64,000 bases of DNA. Origin: Archangium lipolyticum (GTDB taxonomy: Bacteria; Myxococcota; Myxococcia; Myxococcales; Myxococcaceae). Below, piece after piece: positions 16,213 through 23,242 of the stretch (position 1 is its first letter; each line of letters starts with the position of its first letter). The stretch is from NCBI RefSeq assembly GCF_024623785.1, contig NZ_JANKBZ010000006.1:62001-126000 (forward strand). The letters run 5' to 3'. A program made the position numbers and the translations under genes. Under the pieces are notes generated by a model, which made no database searches, had not been told where the DNA came from, and was given only the letters and a program-made list of their open reading frames with translations.

Positions 16213-18415
16213 GCACAAGCCCGGGTTGCTGGAGCGCTTCCCTGGCCTTCAACGGCTCCGGCTCGGTGGCCGGCGGCGCCACATCCCCGAAATCCGCCAG
16301 ATGACCCTCACCGACTGCGGGGCCGCCTGCCTCGCCATGGTGCTGGGCTACCACGGCCGCGACATGAGCCTGGACGAGGTGCGGCAGATCATCGGCGAGG
16401 CGCGCGACGGTGTCTCCGCCCGCAGCCTGCTGACGGCGGCGCGCCTGCTCGGGCTGCGCGGGCGGGGCATCTCCATCGACCTGGACCGGCTCGAGTACCT
16501 CCCGCCCGCCACCATCCTCCACTGGCGCTTCACGCACTTCGTCATCTTCGAGAGGCTGGGGCGCAACTGTGTCCACATCGTCGACCCGGAGCAGGGGCGC
16601 CGGCAGGTCACCCTGGAGCAGTTCAGCCAGTGCTTCACCGGCGTGGCGCTGTTGCTCGAGCCGGCGGACGACTTCCAGGAGGGCGGTGTGCGGCGCCGTG
16701 GAGGCTACGCCCAGCTCCTGAGGCACCTGCGGCAGCCAGACACCCTGGCGCGCATCCTCTTCCTCTCACTGGCCCTACAGCTCTTCACGCTCGCCATCCC
16801 CCTGCTGACGGGAATGGTGGTGGACCGGGTCATCCCCCGCGGCGACCACCACCTGCTCCTGGCGCTGGGCCTCGCCCTGCTGCTCGTCTTCCTCTTCCAG
16901 TTCCTGGCCTCGCTCGTCCGCGGCTACCTGCTGCTGGAGCTGCGCACCCGCGTCGACGCCGGCATGACGCTGGGCTTCCTCGACCACATGGTCAGCCTGC
17001 CCTACCCGTTCTTCCAGCTCCGCCCGGCGGGCGATCTGATGATGCGGCTCAACGCCCAGGCCACCGTGCGCGAGTTCCTCTCGTCCACCGCCCTCTCCGC
17101 CCTGCTGGACGGGCTGCTGGTGCTCGTCTACCTCGCCGTCCTGCTCGCCCTGGACCTTCCCCTGGCGCTCAGCGTGCTCGTGCTGGGGACGGCCCAGGTG
17201 CTCATCTTCGTCTTCTCGCGCCAGCGGCAGCGCAGCCTCATGTCGCAGAACCTGGAGCTGGAGGCCAAACGGCAGAGCTACCAGGTGGCCATCCTCACCG
17301 GCATGCAGACGTTCAAGGCCTTCGGGGTGGAGGAGCGGGCGGTGCAGAACTACTCGAACCTCTTCATCGACGTGCTCAACGTGGCGCTCGCCCGGGGCAG
17401 GCTGACCGTCTGGGTGGATTCGATGATGAGCGCCCTGCGGCTGGGCTCGCCCCTCTTCCTCACCTGCCTGGGCGTGTGGCGCGTGATGGAGGGCGCGCTC
17501 AGCCTGGGCACCATGCTGAGCCTGACGGCGCTGGCCTCCGCCATCCTCGTGCCCCTGGCCAACCTGGTCTCCACGGCCGGGCAGTTCCAGCTGCTCGGCA
17601 GCTACCTCGAGCGCATGGACGACGTGCTCGTCACGCCCCCCGAGCGCTCCGCCCAACACCAGGGCACCCAGGTGACCCTGGCGGGCAACATCGAGCTGGA
17701 GAAGGTGTCCTTCCGCTACAGCCCGGCCACGCCGCTGGTGGTGCAGGACGTGTCGGTGCGGCTGAAGACGGGGCAGATGGTGGCCATCGTCGGCCGCTCG
17801 GGCGCGGGGAAGACGACGCTCGCCAACCTGCTGCTGGGACTGTACCTGCCCACCTCCGGCCGGGTGCTCTACGAGGGCAAGGACCTGAACGACCTGGACC
17901 TGCGCTCGGTGCGGAGCCAGGTGGGCATCGTCCTGCAGGATCCGTTCTTCTTCAACGCCACGCTGCGCGAGAACATCTCCCTGGGGGACCCGTGGATTTC
18001 GCAGGAGAGCATCGTCGAGGCCACGAAGCTGGCCCACATCCACGATGACATTCAAACCATGCCCATGCAGTACGACACGCTGCTGGCGGACCGGGGCACG
18101 TCGCTCTCGGGAGGACAGCGGCAGCGGCTGTCCCTGGCCCGGGCCCTGGCGCGCAAGCCCGCGGTGCTGCTGCTGGACGAGGCCACCAGCGCGCTGGACG
18201 CCATGACCGAGTCCAAGGTGCAGGCGTCGCTGGACGCCCTCCCCTGCACGCGCGTCGTCATCGCCCACCGGCTGAGCACCATCGTGCGCGCGGACCTCAT
18301 CCTCGTCATGGACGGCGGACGCCTGGTGGAGCAGGGCACCCACGAGGAATTGATGGCGCTCCACGGCCATTACGAGAAGCTCGTCCAGCACCAGACGCTG
18401 CTCAAGGCGTCGTGA
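16202..18415 (+). CDS. C39-peptidase ABC exporter (double-glycine leader type)
   Basis: A 737-residue fused exporter. The N-terminal C39 peptidase (about 25-150) has oxyanion Gln33, nucleophile Cys39 (QMTLTDCGAACLAMVLGYHG), His112 (THFVIF) and Asp128 (HIVDPEQGRR), so the protease is intact. The membrane domain (about 175-470) has six helices. The ATPase domain has Walker A GRSGAGKTTL (about 530), signature LSGGQRQRLSLARAL (about 635), Walker B VLLLDEAT and the H-loop VIAHRL. Such exporters cut a peptide leader after Gly-Gly while secreting the peptide. A candidate substrate is encoded on the opposite strand at 21150-21302. The gene overlaps the second adaptor gene. Confidence 0.95.
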   Translation: MTSEHKPGLLERFPGLQRLRLGGRRRHIPEIRQMTLTDCGAACLAMVLGYHGRDMSLDEVRQIIGEARDGVSARSLLTAARLLGLRGRGISIDLDRLEYLPPATILHWRFTHFVIFERLGRNCVHIVDPEQGRRQVTLEQFSQCFTGVALLLEPADDFQEGGVRRRGGYAQLLRHLRQPDTLARILFLSLALQLFTLAIPLLTGMVVDRVIPRGDHHLLLALGLALLLVFLFQFLASLVRGYLLLELRTRVDAGMTLGFLDHMVSLPYPFFQLRPAGDLMMRLNAQATVREFLSSTALSALLDGLLVLVYLAVLLALDLPLALSVLVLGTAQVLIFVFSRQRQRSLMSQNLELEAKRQSYQVAILTGMQTFKAFGVEERAVQNYSNLFIDVLNVALARGRLTVWVDSMMSALRLGSPLFLTCLGVWRVMEGALSLGTMLSLTALASAILVPLANLVSTAGQFQLLGSYLERMDDVLVTPPERSAQHQGTQVTLAGNIELEKVSFRYSPATPLVVQDVSVRLKTGQMVAIVGRSGAGKTTLANLLLGLYLPTSGRVLYEGKDLNDLDLRSVRSQVGIVLQDPFFFNATLRENISLGDPWISQESIVEATKLAHIHDDIQTMPMQYDTLLADRGTSLSGGQRQRLSLARALARKPAVLLLDEATSALDAMTESKVQASLDALPCTRVVIAHRLSTIVRADLILVMDGGRLVEQGTHEELMALHGHYEKLVQHQTLLKAS

Positions 18416-18434
18416 GACACGAGGAGTCATGTCC

Positions 18435-19775
18435 ATGTGGAAGAGGAGAAGCCGGAGCCGTACCGCCCTGGCCAGCCTGTTGCTCGCCTGCGGCGTGGGA
18501 ACGGGGTGCGCCTCGAGCTCCCAGACGAAGGCATCGCCCGTGGTGGAGCAGGGCTCGCGCCAGGGGGCCGACACCCTCGCCTTCACCGACGTGAACGTCA
18601 TCACCCTGGGGCAGGTGCCGGTGCTGGAGCACCAGACCGTGGTCATCACGGGAGGGCGGATCTCCCGGCTCGGGCCTCGGGACGGCACGCCGGTGCCCCA
18701 GGGAGCGCGCGTCATCGACGGAGCCGGCCGGTACCTGATGCCGGGGATGGCGGACATGCACGTCCACCTGCCCCAGGAGGCCTCGCCCGCGGAGCTGGAG
18801 CGGCTGTTGGAGCTCTACCTGGTCAACGGCGTCACCACCGTGCGCGCCATGCGAGGCGGCCCCACCCAGCTGGCCGTGCGCGACCGCATCCGGGCGGAAG
18901 GACTGGTGGCGCCCGAGCTCTACGTGGGCGGCCCCCCCGTGGCGGAGGAGCTCACCCCCGAGCGGGCCCGGGCGCTCGTCGAGGAGCAGCAGCGGGCGGG
19001 CTATGACTTCCTCAAGCCGCTCGGGGGCTTCGACGCGGCGGCGTACGAGGCGCTCGTGGCGCGCGCGGGAGAGCTCGGCTTCCCCGTGGAGGGGCACGTG
19101 CCCGCGGAGGTGGGAATCGACCGGGCGCTCGCGGCCCGGCAGCGCACCATCGAGCACGTGCAGGGCTATGCGGCGGCGGCGAAGCAGGGCCCCGAGGCGC
19201 TGGAGGCGCTGGCCCGCCGCACCCGGGAGGCTGGCATCTGCAACTGCCCCACGCTGGACTTCTTCGCCGTCGAGTACGAGCCGGACGAGTCGCGGCTCCT
19301 CCAACGCCCGGGTCTCGACCACGCCGCCGCGGCGGACCTGGAGGCCTGGCGCAAGCACAAGCGGGAGAAGGCGCCGCCGGCGGACCGGGAGCAGCGGCAG
19401 CAGCGGCTCCAGCGCATCGTCTCGGCCCTGTCCGACGCGGGCGCGCCCCTGCTGGTGGGCACGGACTCGCCCGGTGAGTTCCGGGTGCCAGGCTTCTCCT
19501 ATGTGGAGGAGCTCCAGCAACTGGTGCGGGCCGGACTGACACCGGCCGCGGTCCTCCGCGCGGCCACTCGCACCGCCGCCGAGTGCCTGGGTACCCAGGA
19601 GAGCGCCGGAGCGGTGGCCGAGGGGCAGCGCGCCGACCTGGTGCTGCTGGAGCGCAACCCGCTCGAGGACGTCCGCCACGTGGCCCGGCCCGCGGGCGTC
19701 ATGGTGCGGGGACACTGGCTGCCGCGCGAGGAGCTGGACCGCCGCCTCGCCGCGCAGTCCCGGCGGGAGCCGTAA
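18435..19775 (+). CDS. Lipoprotein amidohydrolase (imidazolonepropionase/prolidase type)
   Basis: A 446-residue metal-dependent hydrolase. Two in-frame ATGs exist (18429 and 18435); the second has GAGGAG at the proper eight-base spacing. A lipoprotein signal ends GVGTGC. Metal ligands are visible: HxH in DMHVHLP, Lys in FLKPLGG (probably carbamylated), His in VEGHVP and IEHVQGY, and Asp in VGTDSPGEF. Related secreted enzymes hydrolyse Xaa-Pro dipeptides, cyclic imides or similar amides. It begins 19 bases after the exporter gene, so it belongs to that operon and could trim or degrade exported peptide. That role is inferred. Confidence 0.82.
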   Translation: MWKRRSRSRTALASLLLACGVGTGCASSSQTKASPVVEQGSRQGADTLAFTDVNVITLGQVPVLEHQTVVITGGRISRLGPRDGTPVPQGARVIDGAGRYLMPGMADMHVHLPQEASPAELERLLELYLVNGVTTVRAMRGGPTQLAVRDRIRAEGLVAPELYVGGPPVAEELTPERARALVEEQQRAGYDFLKPLGGFDAAAYEALVARAGELGFPVEGHVPAEVGIDRALAARQRTIEHVQGYAAAAKQGPEALEALARRTREAGICNCPTLDFFAVEYEPDESRLLQRPGLDHAAAADLEAWRKHKREKAPPADREQRQQRLQRIVSALSDAGAPLLVGTDSPGEFRVPGFSYVEELQQLVRAGLTPAAVLRAATRTAAECLGTQESAGAVAEGQRADLVLLERNPLEDVRHVARPAGVMVRGHWLPREELDRRLAAQSRREP

Positions 19776-19810
19776 CCATGGTGCCCGCCTCCCGGGAGCC
19801 ACGGCTGGAG

Positions 19811-21025
19811 TCACGCGGCGCTGGCGGCCGGGGCTTCCGGGGGGTTGAGCTGGGCGAAGCGCTCGTAGCTGAAGTTGTAGGCCTGGTTGGACATGCCGTA
19901 GCGCATCAGGTCCGGCCGCTCGCGGCGCGCGTCCTCGAAGATCTGGCGGAACACCGCGAACAGCTCCTCGCCCTTCGGCGTGAGGAAGCCCTCGAGGGAG
20001 AGGTTCCGCTCGTCGATCTGGCTCTTCTTGAAGATGAAGGAGAGCCGGCCCAGGAGCTCGTGCCGCTGCTTCCCGGAGAAGAGGCCCCGCTCGTCACAGG
20101 CCCGGAGGCAGTCGATCATCATCGCCTCCGTGTAGACGCCGTGGAAGATGGAGTACAGGGAGCGCGTGTCGGTGGCCTTGCCGGTCACCTCGCGCAGCCG
20201 CATGTCCGGATCCTTCGCCAGGTAGTCGCGCCGCTGGACGGTGACGGCGTTGAAGATGACATGGCCGCACTGGTGGACGAGGTCGTCGATGAAGAAGACC
20301 TCGTCGTCTCCCTCTTTGACATTGAGGAAGGCGACCCCGTGGGCGGCCAGCGCGGCGCACGAGTTCAAATCCTCGCTGTGGAACAGCATCACCTGCTTCA
20401 CGGTGGCGGTCAGCTCCCGGTAGAAGTCGGGCTTCTGCTCCTGGAGGATGGCCAGGGCCCGCTGCAGGGAGTCCTGGAATGGCAGCACGTCCTCGTGGAC
20501 CCGCACGGCGACCTTGCCGCTCGTGGCGTCGGTGAGGATGAGGTCGTAGAGAGGATTCGTGTAGCGGCACAGCTCGATGGAGGTGCCGGGAAGGACGATG
20601 GGCGGCTCGAAACGGAAGTCCACGGGCGCGCCCCCATCCGTCAGGAGATAGCGCCCCGCCTCCGCGTCCCACTGGAGCACGAGGTTGCGCTCGCGCACCT
20701 CCGTCAGGAAATAGCCAATGCGTGGCAGGTAGACGCGGCCCTTCGCATCGGCATACACCTCGATGGCGTCGGGCCTGAGGGACGGCTCCACGAGGCCGAG
20801 GACGACCTGCGGCAGCCCGATGGGAGACGTGCCAATCTGACTCTTGCTGGCGCTGAACCAGGCGAAGAGGAGCGGCTCGAGGAAGGTGTCGTCCGGAGCC
20901 TCGCTCAACACCTCGTAGATGTCTGGATCGGTGCGAAGCAACAACGCGCGCAAGGTATTGGCGAGCTGGCGCTGGCCAGTGATGACCTTCTCTCTTTGCA
21001 AGCGGATGAACTGCTCACGATCCAT
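19811..21025 (-). CDS. Putative HxxxH peptide-modifying enzyme (aKG-HExxH-like)
   Basis: A 404-residue protein starting at the ATG at 21025 (AGGAG eight bases ahead). It has no signal peptide or membrane segment. Residues 240-260 read FFIDDLVHQCGHVIFNAVTV, an HxxxH element (His251, His255) on a predicted helix, followed by LYSIFHGVYTEAMM (about 290-303). That order and spacing recall the HExxH peptide-modification family, later described as alpha-ketoglutarate-dependent peptide beta-hydroxylases, but the Glu is replaced by Gln here. The assignment is by memory of motifs, not a search. It sits 124 bases downstream of a double-glycine-leader peptide gene on the same strand and converges on the C39 exporter operon, which supports a role in maturing that peptide. 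Confidence 0.5.
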   Translation of the reverse strand: MDREQFIRLQREKVITGQRQLANTLRALLLRTDPDIYEVLSEAPDDTFLEPLLFAWFSASKSQIGTSPIGLPQVVLGLVEPSLRPDAIEVYADAKGRVYLPRIGYFLTEVRERNLVLQWDAEAGRYLLTDGGAPVDFRFEPPIVLPGTSIELCRYTNPLYDLILTDATSGKVAVRVHEDVLPFQDSLQRALAILQEQKPDFYRELTATVKQVMLFHSEDLNSCAALAAHGVAFLNVKEGDDEVFFIDDLVHQCGHVIFNAVTVQRRDYLAKDPDMRLREVTGKATDTRSLYSIFHGVYTEAMMIDCLRACDERGLFSGKQRHELLGRLSFIFKKSQIDERNLSLEGFLTPKGEELFAVFRQIFEDARRERPDLMRYGMSNQAYNFSYERFAQLNPPEAPAASAA

Positions 21026-21149
21026 GACCCGCGCTCCTGGGGAGGTTTTCAATGCAATACAGACTGCGACCCGGCACCGGAGCCGGACGCGGCGAGCGCG
21101 TCACGGTCCGGGCCAGGCCCTGGTTGTTTCCCTGGGTATTCCCGGAGAA

Positions 21150-21302
21150 TCAGGAGATCGCGTCGCCCGTGTGGCAATCGCCCTTCGCGGCGACGCCACC
21201 CCAGATCTGCCCGAGCACGTCCTCGGACAGCGCGCCGTCCAGCTGCTCACGGGCGTCCTTCTTCTCGGTCTTCACGGGCTTCTTGTTCCAGGAGAGATTC
21301 AT
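21150..21302 (-). CDS. Candidate double-glycine-leader precursor peptide
   Basis: A 50-residue peptide starting at the ATG at 21302, with AAGGGA eight bases ahead. Residues 25-36 read LSEDVLGQIWGG, which fits the double-glycine leader pattern cut by C39 peptidases: Leu at -12, Ser at -11, Leu at -7, Ile at -4 and Gly-Gly at -2/-1. The core would be 14 residues, VAAKGDCHTGDAIS, with one Cys, one His and two Asp. The leader is lysine-rich at its start. It is the first gene before the putative modifying enzyme, with an IR-containing, relatively AT-rich upstream region. The reading frame stays open upstream to 21467, but that part looks non-coding. It could be a RiPP or a bacteriocin-like signal peptide; the product is unknown. 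Confidence 0.6.
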   Translation of the reverse strand: MNLSWNKKPVKTEKKDAREQLDGALSEDVLGQIWGGVAAKGDCHTGDAIS

Positions 21303-21415
21303 GACTACATCCCTTTCCGCGCCAGTTGGATGGTTTTGCGACCGACGCGAAAAGCATTTCACCAGAAACCAAGACATTTCACAGACCCTCACACGTGCTA
21401 CCACGAAGCCATATT

Positions 21416-21430
21416 CAATGCGTAGCATTG
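21416..21430. promoter_or_regulatory. Short perfect inverted repeat upstream of precursor peptide
   Basis: CAATGC-GTA-GCATTG is a perfect six-base inverted repeat with a three-base spacer, 114 bases before the start of the precursor gene. A weaker CAAC-GT-GTTG arm pair follows at 21431-21440. It lies in the gap between the precursor gene and the divergent MFS gene (21303-21643), which otherwise holds no gene. It could be a repressor operator; no regulator gene lies nearby. Confidence 0.3.
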
Positions 21431-21643
21431 CAACGTGTTGCGTTCCCGTAACACTGCCAACCTCCAACTGGGGGTCCGCGCGAGGAGCCCACCCACCGGG
21501 TGGCTGGCAATGAAAGCACGGGAGGGTTGGATTCCAGACGGTATGTCTTCCTGACGAGTCATGCCGGTCTCGCGGGATGAGAGGAACCCGGAGCCCGCAA
21601 TATCTGGAGCGGCCGGAGCAGTTGTGCAGATACTCCGCGCGCC

Positions 21644-22855
21644 ATGAATGACGAAAGCATCCGCGGAGAAGGAGTGAAGGTGACCCGGCCGAACCCCGTC
21701 CCCCTGCTACTCACCATCGCCTACCTGGCCTTCGTGAGCCTCGGACTGCCGGACGCGGTGCTGGGCGTGGCATGGCCGTCCGTGCGCGAGACGTTCTCCC
21801 TGCCGCTGAGCGGCCTCGGCATGGTCCTGGTGGGCACGGGGACGGGGTACTTCCTATCGGGCCTGCTCGCCGGAAGACTCGTCCAGACCCTGGGCGTGGG
21901 TACGCTGCTGACGGTGAGCAGCGCGCTCGTCGCGCTCAGTCTCTTCGGGTACTCGCTCGCCCCGGTGTGGCCCCTGTTCCTGCTGTGCACGCCGTTCATC
22001 GGCATGGGCTCGGGCGCCATCGACTCCGGCATCAATGCCTATGCGGCGAGCCACTTCCCGGTGCGGCACGTCAACTGGTTGCACGCCTGCTACGGCTTCG
22101 GCGCCATGCTCGGTCCGCTGGTGATGACGGGAGCGCTCGTCCGGAGCGGCTCGTGGCGCTGGGGGTACGTGGCCATCGGCGCGATGCTGCTGCTCATGGC
22201 CCTGGCCTTCGGATCCACCCGGGCCTCCTGGCGGACGGCGGGGGCGCCCGGTGCGGCCAGCGCGGAGGCACGGGTCGGTACCCTCCAGGCCCTGGGTCAC
22301 CCGATGGTGTGGCTGCAGGTCGTCATCTTCTTCGTGTACACGGGGTTGGAGGTGACGGCGGGGCAGTGGTGCTTCACGCTGTACACCGAGGCGCGCGGCG
22401 TGCCGCGCGAGCTGGCCGGAACGTGGGCGGGCCTGTACTGGGGGAGCCTCGCGGTGGGGCGGGTCTTCATGGGCTTCGTGGTGGAGCGGCTGGGGCCGGA
22501 TCGCCTGCTGCGCTTCAGCATTCTGAGTGCCGTGGCCGGCAGCGCCCTGTTCGCGTTCGGGCCGACGCTGGCGAGCTTTGGGGGGTTGCTGCTGATCGGC
22601 ATGAGCCTGGCGCCCATCTACCCCACGTTGATGTCACGGACTCCGGGCCGGCTGGGCGAGGGCTACGCGGCGCATGCGGTCGGCTTCCAGGTGAGTGCCG
22701 CGATGCTGGGAGCCGCCATCCTGCCGAGTCTGGCGGGAGTGCTGGCGGGGCGCTTCGGGCTGGGGATGGTCGGCTGGGTGACCGTGGCGGCGGCGGCGGT
22801 GCTGTGGCTGCTGCACGAGACGCTGCTGAAGCTCACGCCGCGAAGCGCCGCCTGA
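21644..22855 (+). CDS. Major facilitator superfamily permease
   Basis: A 403-residue protein with about 12 membrane segments. Conserved elements are LGLPDAVLGVAWPSVRETF in helix 1, the loop GTGYFLSGLLAGRLVQTLGVG, GMGSGAIDSGINAYAASHFP and NWLHACYGFGAMLGP. The last two resemble the FucP-like/sugar permease branch (helices 4-5). The substrate cannot be read from sequence. ATG at 21644 lacks a good ribosome site; a GTG at 21680 behind GGAGAAGGAG is an alternative that would give 391 residues. It is divergent from the precursor peptide gene and may or may not belong to that system; export or immunity is possible but unsupported. Confidence 0.85.
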   Translation: MNDESIRGEGVKVTRPNPVPLLLTIAYLAFVSLGLPDAVLGVAWPSVRETFSLPLSGLGMVLVGTGTGYFLSGLLAGRLVQTLGVGTLLTVSSALVALSLFGYSLAPVWPLFLLCTPFIGMGSGAIDSGINAYAASHFPVRHVNWLHACYGFGAMLGPLVMTGALVRSGSWRWGYVAIGAMLLLMALAFGSTRASWRTAGAPGAASAEARVGTLQALGHPMVWLQVVIFFVYTGLEVTAGQWCFTLYTEARGVPRELAGTWAGLYWGSLAVGRVFMGFVVERLGPDRLLRFSILSAVAGSALFAFGPTLASFGGLLLIGMSLAPIYPTLMSRTPGRLGEGYAAHAVGFQVSAAMLGAAILPSLAGVLAGRFGLGMVGWVTVAAAAVLWLLHETLLKLTPRSAA

Positions 22856-22925
22856 GTTTGTCCATTCGCGTCCCGTGAGCTAGAAAACGCGGACCCACCC
22901 GCAGTCCCAGAAGAAGGGGAGTTCC

Positions 22926-23168
22926 ATGTCCAAGCTCGTCGCGTTCTTCGCCGTGGCCATCACCGCAGCGGGTGTGCTCGTTCCGCTCGCCGCGTATGCC
23001 TATGGCATGGAGACCGGTCCCTGCGGTGTCTCCGTCCAGTGCCGTGGAGGCTCTACCGTCGCGTGCAGCGGGCAGACGGTCTGCTACTGGAAGGTGGATT
23101 CGCTCACGAGCCCCGGTTTCGTGGAGTGTGACAAACAGGGCCGCGTCTACTGCGGCCTCATCGAGTAG
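22926..23168 (+). CDS. Small six-cysteine secreted protein
   Basis: An 80-residue protein with AGGGGAG five bases before the ATG. Residues 1-26 form a signal peptide (VAFFAVAITAAGVLVPLAAYA). The mature part of about 54 residues has six cysteines (33, 39, 47, 53, 68, 76), enough for three disulfides, and is otherwise Gly/Ser/Val rich. I recognise no family. It starts 70 bases after the MFS gene and is followed by a copy of the dispersed repeat. Disulfide-stapled microprotein, toxin or surface-coat component are all open. Confidence 0.7.
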   Translation: MSKLVAFFAVAITAAGVLVPLAAYAYGMETGPCGVSVQCRGGSTVACSGQTVCYWKVDSLTSPGFVECDKQGRVYCGLIE

Positions 23169-23181
23169 CGGGCGCCTCCAT

Positions 23182-23217
23182 CCCATCTCCCGCTGGGAGA
23201 GGGTCGGGGTGAGGGTA
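23182..23217 (-). repeat. Dispersed palindromic repeat, copy 2
   Basis: ATCTCCCGCTGGGAGAGGG followed by TCGGGGTGAGGGTA, in the same orientation as copy 1. It lies between the convergent ends of the six-cysteine protein gene and a DUF4139 gene. The palindrome arms differ by one base from the others, so the hairpin is slightly weaker. Confidence 0.8.
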
Positions 23218-23242
23218 CCCGAGCCCGTACTCCACCCCGTGC

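Noticed and set aside
21303-21643. Additional precursor peptides in the 340-base gap
   Set aside because: Short frames exist on both strands but none has a ribosome site plus a double-glycine motif; only the one at 21150-21302 does.
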